Origin: Burkholderia sp. IMCC1007 | GTDB taxonomy: Bacteria; Pseudomonadota; Gammaproteobacteria; Burkholderiales; Burkholderiaceae | Assembly (NCBI RefSeq): GCF_027257875.1 | Contig: NZ_JAPVQY010000039.1 | Span: 1-64,000, forward strand | Length of the DNA: 64,000 nucleotides | Direction of reading: 5' to 3' | Part shown: positions 34,554 to 43,526 of the stretch, in pieces | Position numbering within the stretch: position 1 is the first letter of the stretch | Layout: each line of letters opens with the position of its first letter | Made by a program: the position numbers and the translations under genes | The notes under the pieces: generated by a model | Seen by the model: only the letters and a program-made list of their open reading frames with translations | What the model was told of the DNA's origin: nothing | Databases searched by the model: none

Positions 34554-35855
34554 ATGGAATCCATCAAGCGGTATTTCGGCTTCGCTGAAGCCGGCACCGA
34601 CTTCCGCACCGAAATACTCGCGGGCGTCACCACGTTCCTGACGATGGCTTACATCATCTTCGTCAACCCCGCGATCCTCGGCGACGCCGGCATGCCGAAG
34701 GAATCCGTGTTCGTCGCGACCTGCCTCGTCGCGGCGCTGGCGTCGATCATCATGGGGCTGTACGCGAACTACCCGATCGCGTGCGCGCCCGGCATGGGCC
34801 TGAACGCGTATTTCGCGTACACGGTCGTCAAGGGAATGGGCTTCACGTGGCAGGCCGCGCTCGGCGCGGTGTTCATCTCCGGCTGCCTGTTCCTGCTCGT
34901 CACGCTGTTCCGCGTGCGCGAGGCGATCGTCAACGGCATTCCGAAGTCGCTGCGGATTTCCATTACCGCCGGCATCGGCCTGTTCCTCGGCATCATCTCG
35001 CTGAAGACGTCGGGGGTGATCGTCGGCAGCCCGGCCACGCTCGTCACGCTCGGCGATCTGCACAAGCACGAGACGATCCTCGCGATCGTCGGCTTCTTCA
35101 CGATCGTCACGCTCGACCACCTGCGCGTGCGCGGCGCGATCCTGATCGGCATCATCGGCGTGACGATCCTGTCGTTCTTCTTCGCCGGCAACCAGTTCCA
35201 CGGCGTGTTCTCCGCGCCGCCGTCGATCGACGCGACGCTGTTCAAGCTCGACATCGGCGCCGCGCTGTCGACCGGCATCATCAACGTGATCCTCGTGTTC
35301 TTCCTCGTCGAGCTGTTCGACGCGACGGGCACGCTGATGGGCGTCGCGAACCGCGCGGGCCTGCTCGTCGAAGGCAAGATGAACCGCCTGAACAAGGCGC
35401 TGCTCGCCGACAGCACGGCGATCGTCGCGGGCTCGGTGCTCGGCACGTCGTCGACCACCGCGTATATCGAGAGCGCATCGGGCGTGCAGGCCGGCGGCCG
35501 CACCGGCGTGACGGCCATCACCGTCGCGGTGCTGTTCCTCGCGTGCCTGTTCATCGCGCCGCTCGCCGGCGTCGTGCCGGGCTACGCAACCGCGCCCGCG
35601 CTGCTGTACGTGTCGTGCCTGATGCTGCGCGAGATGGTCGAGGTGCCGTGGGACGATGCGACCGAAGCCGTGCCGGCCGCGCTGACCGCGCTGCTGATGC
35701 CGTTCACGTACTCGATCGCGAACGGCGTCGCGTTCGGCTTCATCGCGTACGGCGGCCTGAAGCTGCTGACGGGCCAGGCCCGCACGGTCAAGCCGATCGT
35801 GTGGATCATCGCGGCCGTGTTCCTGTTCCGCTTCTTCTATCTCGGCAGCGAGTGA
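34554..35855 (+). CDS. Guanine/hypoxanthine-type permease (NCS2, AzgA-like)
   Basis: 433 aa with about 12-13 membrane segments. Motifs of the AzgA-like branch are clear: EILAGVTTFLTMAYIIFVNP at the N-terminus, CAPGMGLNAYF, the substrate-site LFDATGTLMGVA, and GTSSTTAYIESASGV. It should import a purine base (hypoxanthine, guanine or adenine) by proton symport. It is a single-gene unit closed by a strong terminator. The exact purine cannot be told from sequence alone. Confidence 0.9.
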   Translation: MESIKRYFGFAEAGTDFRTEILAGVTTFLTMAYIIFVNPAILGDAGMPKESVFVATCLVAALASIIMGLYANYPIACAPGMGLNAYFAYTVVKGMGFTWQAALGAVFISGCLFLLVTLFRVREAIVNGIPKSLRISITAGIGLFLGIISLKTSGVIVGSPATLVTLGDLHKHETILAIVGFFTIVTLDHLRVRGAILIGIIGVTILSFFFAGNQFHGVFSAPPSIDATLFKLDIGAALSTGIINVILVFFLVELFDATGTLMGVANRAGLLVEGKMNRLNKALLADSTAIVAGSVLGTSSTTAYIESASGVQAGGRTGVTAITVAVLFLACLFIAPLAGVVPGYATAPALLYVSCLMLREMVEVPWDDATEAVPAALTALLMPFTYSIANGVAFGFIAYGGLKLLTGQARTVKPIVWIIAAVFLFRFFYLGSE

Positions 35856-35884
35856 TGCACGCGCCCCGGCGCGATGCACGATGA

Positions 35885-35914
35885 AACGACGCCACCTCCG
35901 GGTGGCGTTTTCGT
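35885..35914 (+). terminator. Rho-independent terminator of the permease gene
   Basis: Stem acgccacc / ggtggcgt (35889-35896 and 35901-35908) with loop tccg and a following T-rich tail, 33 bp after the permease stop codon. Confidence 0.85.
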
Positions 35915-35944
35915 TTGGCTACGCGTGCGGCGCACGATGCCCGG

Positions 35945-36832
35945 TCACACATCCGCCTCGCCGAGCACCCAGCGTGCGAAGGTCTGCAGCGGCCCTTCGC
36001 CGAGTTCGAGCGCGTCCGGCAGCACGAGACAGAAACGCTTGACCACGTCCCGACCGTCCGGCCAGGGCGCCGCGAGCAAGCCCTGCGCAATCTCGGTGTC
36101 GACGTACAGCAGCGGCACCAGCGCGACGCCGAGCCCGGCCATCGCGGCCGCGATCAGCATCGAGTAAAGATCGTAGCGCGCGCCGGCGGCCGGATTGCTC
36201 ACCGGCAACCGCGTCTCGTGGACATACGCCGACCACGCATCTGGCGTCTGGCGCTTGTGAAGACGCGGCAGCGTGCCGAGCAGCGCGTCCGGATCCCCGC
36301 CGGCGAGCAGCGACGGGTGGCAGACCGGCACGAGCACCTCTTCGCATAACCGGTACGTATGCATGCCGGCCCATGCCGGATGCTCGAAGTGAATCGCGGC
36401 ATCGAAACCGCTGCCGGCCAGCACGAACGGCTCGGCGCGATCGGCGAAATGCACGGTGATGTTCGGATGCCGCGCCTGAAACCGTTTGAGCCGCGGAATC
36501 AGCCAGCGCGTCGCGAACGTCGGCGTGACCGCGATGTCGATGCTGCCGCCGTCGCCGGGCTGCCCCATCATGTACTGGCTGTCGCGCTCGAGCCGGTCCA
36601 GCACTTCGCGAACCTGCGCCGCGTAGCGCACGCCGTTCGGCGCCACCCGCACGCGGTTGCCGACCCGCTCGAACAGCGTGACGCCCAGGAACGCCTCGAG
36701 CCGGCCGATCTGCCGGCTGATCGCGCCTTCCGTCAATGCGAGTTCGTCGGCGGCGCGCGCGAAGCTGCCGTGCCGCGCCGCGGCCTCGAATGCCATCAAT
36801 GCCGAATTGCTCGGAATCCTGCGTCGCGTCAC
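35945..36832 (-). CDS. LysR-family regulator, GcvA-like
   Basis: 295 aa from GTG 36832 (TRRRIPSNSALMAFEAAARHG), the usual N-terminus of the GcvA-like group. The longer upstream ATG would add about 60 residues unlike any LysR. The HTH is ARHGSFARAADELALTEGAISRQIGRLEAFLG. The ligand domain ends near WVLGEADV. It lies downstream of, and on the same strand as, the BKACE operon but is separated from it by 396 bp, so it may or may not control it. Confidence 0.82.
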   Translation of the reverse strand: MTRRRIPSNSALMAFEAAARHGSFARAADELALTEGAISRQIGRLEAFLGVTLFERVGNRVRVAPNGVRYAAQVREVLDRLERDSQYMMGQPGDGGSIDIAVTPTFATRWLIPRLKRFQARHPNITVHFADRAEPFVLAGSGFDAAIHFEHPAWAGMHTYRLCEEVLVPVCHPSLLAGGDPDALLGTLPRLHKRQTPDAWSAYVHETRLPVSNPAAGARYDLYSMLIAAAMAGLGVALVPLLYVDTEIAQGLLAAPWPDGRDVVKRFCLVLPDALELGEGPLQTFARWVLGEADV

Positions 36833-37228
36833 GGTTATGGGCTGTTGGAAAGAATGTCCTTGGCCACGGATATTCTCGGGAAAGTTGTCTTGGGGAATGT
36901 TGCAGGCGCTGCCTGCGTGCCTCAGCGAAATCTGGCGGCAAGCGGCGCCATTGAAATGCGCTTCAGCGTCCAGCGGCGTCAACGATGCTTGTGCGATGAA
37001 CGTGCAAATAGTGTGCTGCAATCTATCACGGAACCCGAGCAGGTCCCCCGCTCAACGCCACCTCGCGGTTTCGACCAGCGCGCGTTCACACGATCGAAGG
37101 CCCGCCGTTGCGACGAACTTGCGACAGGTTCCATCGATTTCACGACGACTGGCACGCCATCCCGACGCGAAGCCGACGGACGGATGCCAAACAGAATCAG
37201 TCGGGACGAGTTCGTTCATTGCGGTTCG
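36833..37228. other. Intergenic region between LysR gene and BKACE
   Basis: 396 bp with no convincing gene. A frame continuous with the LysR gene is open to 37021 but has no family resemblance. GC is lower than in the flanking core genes, in keeping with the catabolic locus to the right. Confidence 0.4.
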
Positions 37229-38155
37229 TCAAAAATTGACGTTGTCTCGCCCTTTCAGGCCCAACATTGCGCGCGCGTCGTCCGGCGTTGCGATTTCGAG
37301 TCCCAGTTCGGTCAGGATGCGGCTGATCTTGGTGACCTGCTCGGCGTTCGAAGTGGCGAGCTGGCCTCGTCCCATGAACAGGTTATCCTCCAGGCCGACG
37401 CGCACGTTGGCGCCCATGACCGCGCCCATCGTCACGAACGGCATTTGCTGGCGGCCTGCGGCGAACAGCGACCAGACGTAATCCTTGCCGAAAAGGCGGT
37501 CGGCCGTCTGCTTCATCAGCAGCACGTTTTCCGGGTCGGCACCGATGCCGCCCATCACACCGAACACCGACTGGATGAGGAATGGCGGCTTGACCAGGCC
37601 GATCTCGACGAAATAGGCCAGGTTATACAGGTGGCCAATGTCGTAGCACTCGAATTCGAACCTGGTGCCATGCGTGTTGCCCAGCGTTTCCAGGATGTAG
37701 CGGATGTCGCGGAAGGTGTTGCGGAAGATGCCGTCCTCCGTATTCTTCAGATAGGGCACCTCCCAGTCATGCTTCCACTCGCGGCCTTTTTCGGCCATGC
37801 GGAACATGGCGAAGTTGATCGAGCCCATGTTCAGCGAAGCCATCTCCGACGACGCGCGCAATGCGCCTTCGAGCCGCTGCTCCAGCGTCATCGTCACGCT
37901 ACCGCCCGTGGTGATGTTGAGGACGGCATCCGTCTGCTCGGCGATGCGCGGCAGGAACTGCATGTATACGTCGGCCGACGATGAAGGGCTGCCGTCGACG
38001 GGGTTGCGCGCGTGCAGGTGGATGATGGCAGCGCCCGCCTGGGCCGCGGCGATGCTGTGCTCGGTGATCTGGTCGGGCGTGCACGGCAGGTACGGCGACA
38101 TGGTCGGCGTATGCACGGAGCCGGTGATCGCGCAACTGATGATGGTCTTGCTCAT
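37229..38155 (-). CDS. Beta-keto acid cleavage enzyme (BKACE, DUF849)
   Basis: 308 aa, standard for the family typified by 3-keto-5-aminohexanoate cleavage enzyme. The TIM barrel begins KTIISCAITGSVHTPTMSPYLP, and the zinc-binding His pair is in AAIIHLHARNP, with further ligands in the central barrel. BKACEs condense a beta-keto acid with acetyl-CoA and release acetoacetate plus a new acyl-CoA. It is the last gene of an MFS-cyclase-BKACE operon; the keto acid is unknown. Confidence 0.9.
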   Translation of the reverse strand: MSKTIISCAITGSVHTPTMSPYLPCTPDQITEHSIAAAQAGAAIIHLHARNPVDGSPSSSADVYMQFLPRIAEQTDAVLNITTGGSVTMTLEQRLEGALRASSEMASLNMGSINFAMFRMAEKGREWKHDWEVPYLKNTEDGIFRNTFRDIRYILETLGNTHGTRFEFECYDIGHLYNLAYFVEIGLVKPPFLIQSVFGVMGGIGADPENVLLMKQTADRLFGKDYVWSLFAAGRQQMPFVTMGAVMGANVRVGLEDNLFMGRGQLATSNAEQVTKISRILTELGLEIATPDDARAMLGLKGRDNVNF

Positions 38156-38194
38156 GGATGTTCCTCGTCGTGTGGTGGAGGGAAAGCGAGTGAA

Positions 38195-39001
38195 TCAGGC
38201 GGCTGCGGCCAGCCTGTCGTCGAAGATGGCGACCGCGCGCGTCCAACCGGCCGACGCGTTGCGGATCTTGTGGGGGAAGCAACTGATGAAGAAGCCATCC
38301 GGTGGCAGCGCCTCCAGGTTGTGCAACTTCTCCAGGTGGCAGTAGCCGATGTCGCGGCCGGCCTTGTGCCCCTCCCAGATCAATCCGGCATCGCGGCTCT
38401 CTGCGTATTTTTCGGCGGTATGGACGAAGGGCGCGTCCCAGCTCCACGCGTCGGTGCCGGTCAGGCGTACGCCGCGCTCCAGCAAGTACATGGTGGCGTC
38501 GTAGCCCATGCCGCAGCCGGCCGACACGTAGTCATCGTTGCCATAGCGACTGCCGGCCCGCGTGTTGACGACCACGATCTCCAGCGGCTGCAACGTGTGA
38601 CCGATGCGCTTGAGTTCCGCATCGACGTCGGCGGCGTTGACCACGTAGCCATCGGCGAGGTGGCGAAAGTCCAGCTTCACGCCGGGCTGGAAGCACCACT
38701 CCAGCGGCACTTCGTCGATGGTCCACGCGCGCTTCTGTTCGCCCAGCGCCTTGTCCATGGTGCTGTGGAAGTGAAAGGGTGCGTCCAGGTGCGTGCCGTT
38801 GTGGGTCGAAAGCGTGACCTTCTCCACTGCCCAACCCTCGCCGTCGGGCAGGTCCTCCTTCTTCAAGCCGGGGAAGAACGGTTCGATCTGGTCGACCGTG
38901 TGCTCATGGGTGAAGTACTGGATCTCGGGCCTGAAGGCCGGCGGATCGGAGACGACGTCATTCTCCAGGTAGATGGACAAATCGACGAAGCGGCGTGTCA
39001 T
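38195..39001 (-). CDS. Cyclase-family metal hydrolase (kynurenine formamidase-like)
   Basis: 268 aa from ATG 39001. The metal site of PF04199 proteins is intact: STHNGTHLDAPFHFH. Relatives hydrolyse N-formylkynurenine, isatin or cyclic amides. In this operon, ring opening or deacylation to give a beta-keto acid for the BKACE is a reasonable guess. It lies 39 bp upstream of the BKACE and 41 bp downstream of the MFS gene, so the three are co-transcribed. Confidence 0.87.
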   Translation of the reverse strand: MTRRFVDLSIYLENDVVSDPPAFRPEIQYFTHEHTVDQIEPFFPGLKKEDLPDGEGWAVEKVTLSTHNGTHLDAPFHFHSTMDKALGEQKRAWTIDEVPLEWCFQPGVKLDFRHLADGYVVNAADVDAELKRIGHTLQPLEIVVVNTRAGSRYGNDDYVSAGCGMGYDATMYLLERGVRLTGTDAWSWDAPFVHTAEKYAESRDAGLIWEGHKAGRDIGYCHLEKLHNLEALPPDGFFISCFPHKIRNASAGWTRAVAIFDDRLAAAA

Positions 39002-39042
39002 AAAAACCCTTGTTCTCGAGGTGCAGGTGGATGCGGCGGAAT

Positions 39043-40278
39043 TCAATGCGCGGTGACCGCTTCTTCCGCGGGCAGCGCTTCTCCGGTCGGCAGCATCAGC
39101 ACGGCCATCGCGGCGACCACGAACACGCCACCGCACACGGCAATGCTCGGGCCAAAGCCGAAGGCGCTGGACATCGAGCCCAACAGCAGAGGCGCGAATG
39201 CGGAGAAGCCGCGTCCCACGTTGAAGCAGAATCCCGTGCCTGTCGCGCGCACCTGAGTTGGAAACAGCTCCGCGAAATACGAGCCCATCAGCCCCGCGAA
39301 GGCCATGAAGAACGCGAACACCGGACCCAGCAACAGCAGGAGCGTCCGGTCGGAGGCTTGCACATAGAAGGGCAGCAGCAAGCCCGAGCAGGTCAGCGAA
39401 ACAAGCAACGCCTTTTTCTTGCCGATGCGGTCCGCGATGTAGCCGAAAACGTTGTAGCCGACGAACATGCCGACGTTGAGCAGAGCCAGGAAGCGCGCCA
39501 TCGTGCCCATTTCCAGCCCGCGTTCCTTCACGAGGAAAGTCGGCAGCCACGTGCTGGCGCCCCAGTAAGCGGCAAGCGCGAGCGCCGACGTCAACGTTCC
39601 CAGTAACGTCACGCGCAGAAGGGCCGGGGTGAACAGTGACGTCACGCCACTGCCGTTGCGAGTTTGGGTCGGCCCGCTCCCCTTGTGCTGCCGCTTCGCC
39701 TTCCACGCTTCGGACTCGGGCACTCGCAACCAGACGTAGACCATCGCGATCGAGACCGCTGCACCGCAGACGAAGAACAGCACGCGCCAGCCGTAGGTCG
39801 GGAGAACATAGGCGGCCGCGGCCGAGGCGACGGCTGCGCCGATGGAGAACGAACTCAGCACAAAGGATGTGGCTCGCGCGCGTTGGTCCGCCGGCCATGT
39901 CTCGTTCACGTGCGATGCGGCAAGGCTCCAGACGCTGCCCAGACCCAACCCTGAGAGAAAGCGCAGTACCAGCACTTCGCGCCAATCTGTCGCTGCGGCA
40001 ATCGCCATCGTGAGCAGGCCGAAGCTCCCGAGCGACAACAACAGCACGGTGCGGCGCCCCCACCGGTCGGCCACAGGGCCCATGACCAGGCCACTGAGGC
40101 CGACGCCGAGCAGGGTTGCAGTGACGAGCAGCCCCGCTTGTGCCGGGCCGATCTGTAGCGATGCCCTGATTGCCGGCATCGCAATCGCCAGGATGATGAT
40201 GTCCACGGCGTCGAACACGTAGCTTAAAAAGTATCCGATCAGCACGCGCCATTTCAAGTTGGCTGGGGAGTGAAGCAT
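39043..40278 (-). CDS. MFS transporter, aromatic acid/H+ symporter-like
   Basis: 411 aa, 12 predicted membrane segments. Loop 2-3 motif GPVADRWGRRTVLL and the acidic first helix (FLSYVFDAVDIIILAIAMPAI) match the aromatic acid/metabolite-H+ symporter group. RBS AGGAGA lies 8 bp before ATG 40278. It is the first gene of the operon and should import the pathway's substrate. A dyad with two copies of a motif shared with the porin promoter lies at 40313-40366. Confidence 0.87.
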   Translation of the reverse strand: MLHSPANLKWRVLIGYFLSYVFDAVDIIILAIAMPAIRASLQIGPAQAGLLVTATLLGVGLSGLVMGPVADRWGRRTVLLLSLGSFGLLTMAIAAATDWREVLVLRFLSGLGLGSVWSLAASHVNETWPADQRARATSFVLSSFSIGAAVASAAAAYVLPTYGWRVLFFVCGAAVSIAMVYVWLRVPESEAWKAKRQHKGSGPTQTRNGSGVTSLFTPALLRVTLLGTLTSALALAAYWGASTWLPTFLVKERGLEMGTMARFLALLNVGMFVGYNVFGYIADRIGKKKALLVSLTCSGLLLPFYVQASDRTLLLLLGPVFAFFMAFAGLMGSYFAELFPTQVRATGTGFCFNVGRGFSAFAPLLLGSMSSAFGFGPSIAVCGGVFVVAAMAVLMLPTGEALPAEEAVTAH

Positions 40279-40721
40279 GGTGGTTGTCTCCTGGAGCCGC
40301 CGCAGCGCGGCGCTGACTGTACAGTCGTATAGTTTTCTCTACGATGTGAACTATACGTCCAGTCAGTCGGTAATTTTCCTAGGGGAAACCATGAGATGCT
40401 GCTGTTCTCCAGGCTCCCGCTCTTTGATGAATGGTCATCCCAACACAACGTCAAACGGCCCCGGTTGCGAAGAGGAAGTGGGATCCGGTGGCGGGCACGG
40501 CAAAACCGCTGCTTGCGAATGGCGGCGACCATGGCGCGGCCATGTATCCGCTTAAGACATCGCTGTGCGGCGTCAGCGTTGCAGCGTGGTTCGCTCACCT
40601 ACAACCCACGCCCACATTGCACATACAGGCGCGTGAAGGTCCCCGTCCCACCTCTGACCGCAACAGATCAAATCAGTAATGCGAACCATCTCGCTCGCAA
40701 CCGCTGAAGTCCGGGCGACGA
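40279..40721. other. Intergenic region with MFS operon promoter
   Basis: 443 bp between the MFS start and the porin stop. The left quarter holds the operator-like dyad (separate entry). The rest (about 40380-40720) shows no credible gene and no clear terminator for the leftward porin transcript, so porin read-through into the operon is possible. Confidence 0.5.
40313..40366. promoter_or_regulatory. Operator-like dyad before the MFS-cyclase-BKACE operon
   Basis: Left arm ctgactg-N7-gtatagtt (40313-40334) and right arm aactatac-N3-cagtcag (40349-40366) are inverted copies of the same two blocks. The left arm also contains the perfect 12-bp palindrome gactgtacagtc (40315-40326). It starts 35 bp upstream of the MFS ATG. 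The divergent TetR protein is the obvious candidate binder. Confidence 0.65.
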
Positions 40722-41732
40722 TTAGAAGCGGTGTCGAAGCCCTACTCCGAAGGTGTTGCCGGTGCCCGCGGTGCTGAGCTTGTCGTACAAGTAGCTCACA
40801 TAGGTGTCGGTGCGCTTCGAAAGCGGATAGCTGTAAGTCAGGCCGGCGGTGTCGCGGTGCTGCTGCGTCGTCGCAGCAGACACGACAGTACGAGCCCATG
40901 AAGCGCCGATGCTGGACACACCGATCGTGATCGAGAAGCCGGTTTGCCAAGTTTTCGTTGAAAGGCCCAACGGATACGTCAACGTGCGGTCGAACGACGC
41001 CGACAGAGATAAGTACTGGAACTTGTAGGCGCCACCAACAAAATAGACGTTCTGATGCGAGGTCGCTGCGGTGAAGCCGGGCCCATACCCCGTGCGCTGC
41101 GCGACGGCGGACGCATAAAGCGGCCCCTGATCGTAGACGACGGCCGCGGAGATATCGTGCGCGCCGGTCCCGGGGATGCCGTATTGCACGGTGACTTTCG
41201 CGCCGGCTATGGCGGGCGATTCGTAAGAAACAGCGCTGTCCCAACTGGTGTCCCCTGCCACAGCTCGTCCGAAGTCTGCCATCCAGGTCTGGACCATGAG
41301 CGGGCTGAAGCGCGTGGAGCCTCCCAATGGATTCGTTCGGCCAGTGATGAAGAAAAGAGGATTGATGAGCCGTCCCGCCCGGATTTCACCCCATTGGCCC
41401 GAAAGCCCGACATAGGTGTTCCGCGAATAGGCGTTATCTCCCACGAACCGGCCAGCCTGCCCGGAGTTCAACAGCAGATAGCCCTCTATAGCAAAGTTGG
41501 CGCGGAGACCGCCGCCGAGATCTTCAGAGCCCCGGATGCCATAGAACGACGTGGTTTGGCCGCCACTCAGCATCGCCAGACTGCTACCGCTTGCTCCACT
41601 TGGTTTGAAGGATCCGGCAACCGCATCGAGAATCCCGTAGATCTGCACCGAAGACTGCTGCGCTATCGCCGCGGTAGAGATGCAACTGCCGAAAAGGAAC
41701 GCAGCTCCTTTTAACTTCGTGGTCCTGATCAT
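40722..41732 (-). CDS. Outer-membrane porin (Gram-negative porin family)
   Basis: 336 aa. A signal peptide (about 1-25, ending TAAIAQ) is followed by the porin start SSVQIYGILDAV, the L3-type SRNTYVGLSGQWGEIRAGR and a terminal aromatic residue (GVGLRHRF), all typical of beta-proteobacterial trimeric porins. It probably admits the substrate of the adjoining operon. GC and codon use are lower than in core genes. Its promoter region carries a copy of the operon's operator motif. Confidence 0.9.
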   Translation of the reverse strand: MIRTTKLKGAAFLFGSCISTAAIAQQSSVQIYGILDAVAGSFKPSGASGSSLAMLSGGQTTSFYGIRGSEDLGGGLRANFAIEGYLLLNSGQAGRFVGDNAYSRNTYVGLSGQWGEIRAGRLINPLFFITGRTNPLGGSTRFSPLMVQTWMADFGRAVAGDTSWDSAVSYESPAIAGAKVTVQYGIPGTGAHDISAAVVYDQGPLYASAVAQRTGYGPGFTAATSHQNVYFVGGAYKFQYLSLSASFDRTLTYPLGLSTKTWQTGFSITIGVSSIGASWARTVVSAATTQQHRDTAGLTYSYPLSKRTDTYVSYLYDKLSTAGTGNTFGVGLRHRF

Positions 41733-42048
41733 ACCGATGTCTCCTCTTCCAATATTTCTATTGAGTCCGACTATGCCGCCGGGATGGCTGCCGATTGTTT
41801 TGTTGGCCAGTCGCGGCCCACGATCGCCACGGTTCGTTTCAAGCGAGCCGCTGTCACCCGATACTTGGGAGGCAGCGTCGAGAAATTCGTCGCCCCATGG
41901 TCAAGCACGGAGCTGACTGTACGTGTGTCTAGTTTTTTGTGCCACGTAGGATTAGTACCTATGCGAAGGGCACACGCTCCGGCCTGACTGAGCGTTCGTT
42001 TCCTACCCTGAAGTACAATCGGAGCCGATAACAACGGAACGAATACCT
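41733..42048. other. Divergent promoter region between porin and TetR genes
   Basis: 316 bp, AT-richer than the window average, with the shared operator motif at 41913-41934 and a partial motif ctgactg at 41984-41990, 59 bp before the TetR start. No gene seen. Confidence 0.55.
41913..41934. promoter_or_regulatory. Shared operator-like motif before the porin
   Basis: ctgactg-N7-gtctagtt, identical at 17 of 22 positions with the left arm at 40313-40334 and with the same spacing. It lies 181 bp upstream of the porin ATG. Confidence 0.6.
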
Positions 42049-42729
42049 ATGAGTCAGACGATGTCGCGCGACACGCAGCGTGGGCGTGGAAAATCCGACA
42101 AGAAGCCGGAAATGGACAAGCGCGAACGGGCGATTCTTGCGGCCGAGCGGCTTTTCGCTCGCGAGGGATATCACGGAGTTTCAATGCGTGATATCGCAAA
42201 GGAAGCAGAAGTAGGTCTTCCGCTTATTGTCTATCATTTCGAAACGAAGCTTGGGCTGTATAAATCAATTTTCGAATACCGAAAGGGGCTGGTTGAAGAG
42301 CGCCTGGCTCAGCTTGAGCAAATCACCGATTTTGATCAACCCGACATCTTGTTGAAGGTTGCGATGGCGTGGGTATCACCGATCGTTACGAGCTATGCAA
42401 CCCCAGAGGGCCGGGAGTACGCGCAGCTTGTCGCGCGAGAGTTGTCCGATCCGCAGGAAGCCACGCGCGGCATCGTTGAAGAGTATTACGACCCACTTGC
42501 CAAAGCATACATCTCGGCGCTGAGACGAGCGCTGCCGAAGGCCTCGGAAGAGTACCTGTGCTGGAGTTATTTGTTCGCGGTTGGCGCGCTCGTTATGGGC
42601 GTATTCGATCATCGAATTGGACGACTTTCTGAAAACAAATTCGAATCAACCGATGTTGAAACAAAGACAAAAATGCTTGCTACATTCATTGCAGACGGAA
42701 TTGGAGGCGGCGCTGATAAGTTTGAATGA
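42049..42729 (+). CDS. TetR-family regulator
   Basis: 226 aa. The N-terminal HTH is classic: RERAILAAERLFAREGYHGVSMRDIAKEAEV then LIVYHFETKLGLYKSIFEY. The C-terminal ligand domain resembles the CerR-like group. It is divergent from the porin and near the MFS-cyclase-BKACE operon, with copies of one motif at all three promoter regions, so it probably represses this regulon and responds to a pathway metabolite. Codon use is less GC-biased than the flanks. Confidence 0.87.
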   Translation: MSQTMSRDTQRGRGKSDKKPEMDKRERAILAAERLFAREGYHGVSMRDIAKEAEVGLPLIVYHFETKLGLYKSIFEYRKGLVEERLAQLEQITDFDQPDILLKVAMAWVSPIVTSYATPEGREYAQLVARELSDPQEATRGIVEEYYDPLAKAYISALRRALPKASEEYLCWSYLFAVGALVMGVFDHRIGRLSENKFESTDVETKTKMLATFIADGIGGGADKFE

Positions 42730-42847
42730 CTTGCAACGCTCGATATGAACTGACAAGTAAAGAGCATCGAAATCCGACGACCCAGCGAGCGTCGGGAAGC
42801 TGCGGAACGCCGTCGCGGCTCGCATCACGGGCGTCCTGAAGTCAACC

Positions 42848-42862
42848 TTGACCAAAGGTCAA
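42848..42862. promoter_or_regulatory. Perfect operator-like palindrome
   Basis: ttgacc-aaa-ggtcaa, a perfect 6+6 dyad with a 3-bp centre, 117 bp upstream of the first gene of the next cassette. The size fits a dimeric repressor or a GntR/MarR-type site; the binder is unknown. Confidence 0.5.
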
Positions 42863-42978
42863 TGAACGGTGACGAATCATCGTTTTTCGGTCGTTCCTCG
42901 GCTAATTATCATGACAAAAACTCAACCACTCGAGCGTCGGCCGATACCGGAGGCCCGCGCCACCCCGTTGGAGATGTC

Positions 42979-43515
42979 ATGATCTATGCCGTTGAATGCA
43001 GCTACGCCGATCCCGCTACCGAAGCCGAATGGAACGACTTCTACACCCGGATCAAGCTTCCCGCGCTGATCTCCGTGCCGGGGTTCCGCACGTCGCAACG
43101 CTTGCGCGCCGTCGGTGGCGACGGCCCCGTCTACCTCGCGCTGCACACGATCGAAAACGCCGACGTGCTGGCGTCGGTCGCGTATCGCGACAACGGCGGC
43201 GGCAACTTCGCGCGCTGGCAGCCGCACATCGTCGCGTGGCGACGCAACGTGTACGACAGCGCGGCCCCGGCACCGGCCGCCGCCGGTCATCAATGGCTGG
43301 CCGTTTCCGAAGATGCCGCCCCGTTCATGCAAGCAGGTATCGCCGCCACGGCCATTCATGCCGTCGCGCTGGACCGTCAGCCCGCCTCCCGATGGCTGGC
43401 CGTCCTTGACCGCGATCGGACACCGCACATGTCCGAGAAGTCCGCGGTGTCCGGCGCCGCGATCCGGCTCTATGAACCGATGGGCGAGCAGCTCGTCAGC
43501 GCGGCTGCACGCTGA
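42979..43515 (+). CDS. Dimeric alpha/beta-barrel-like protein (EthD/DUF4286-like)
   Basis: 178 aa from ATG 42979 with GGAG at 42970-42973. The start MIYAVECSYADPATEAEWNDFY then LPALISVPGFRTSQRLRA is the ferredoxin-like strand-helix pattern of EthD/ABM-type small proteins, and a second weaker repeat follows at about 95-175. Such proteins act in aromatic and polyketide metabolism or have no known role. It is the first of three genes ending 3-11 bp apart, so one transcript is likely. Confidence 0.6.
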   Translation: MIYAVECSYADPATEAEWNDFYTRIKLPALISVPGFRTSQRLRAVGGDGPVYLALHTIENADVLASVAYRDNGGGNFARWQPHIVAWRRNVYDSAAPAPAAAGHQWLAVSEDAAPFMQAGIAATAIHAVALDRQPASRWLAVLDRDRTPHMSEKSAVSGAAIRLYEPMGEQLVSAAAR

Positions 43516-43526
43516 CGGAGCCGGCC

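Noticed and set aside
35945..37021. Long form of the LysR protein starting at 37021
   Set aside because: The extra 63 residues have no LysR resemblance; GTG 36832 gives the standard N-terminus.
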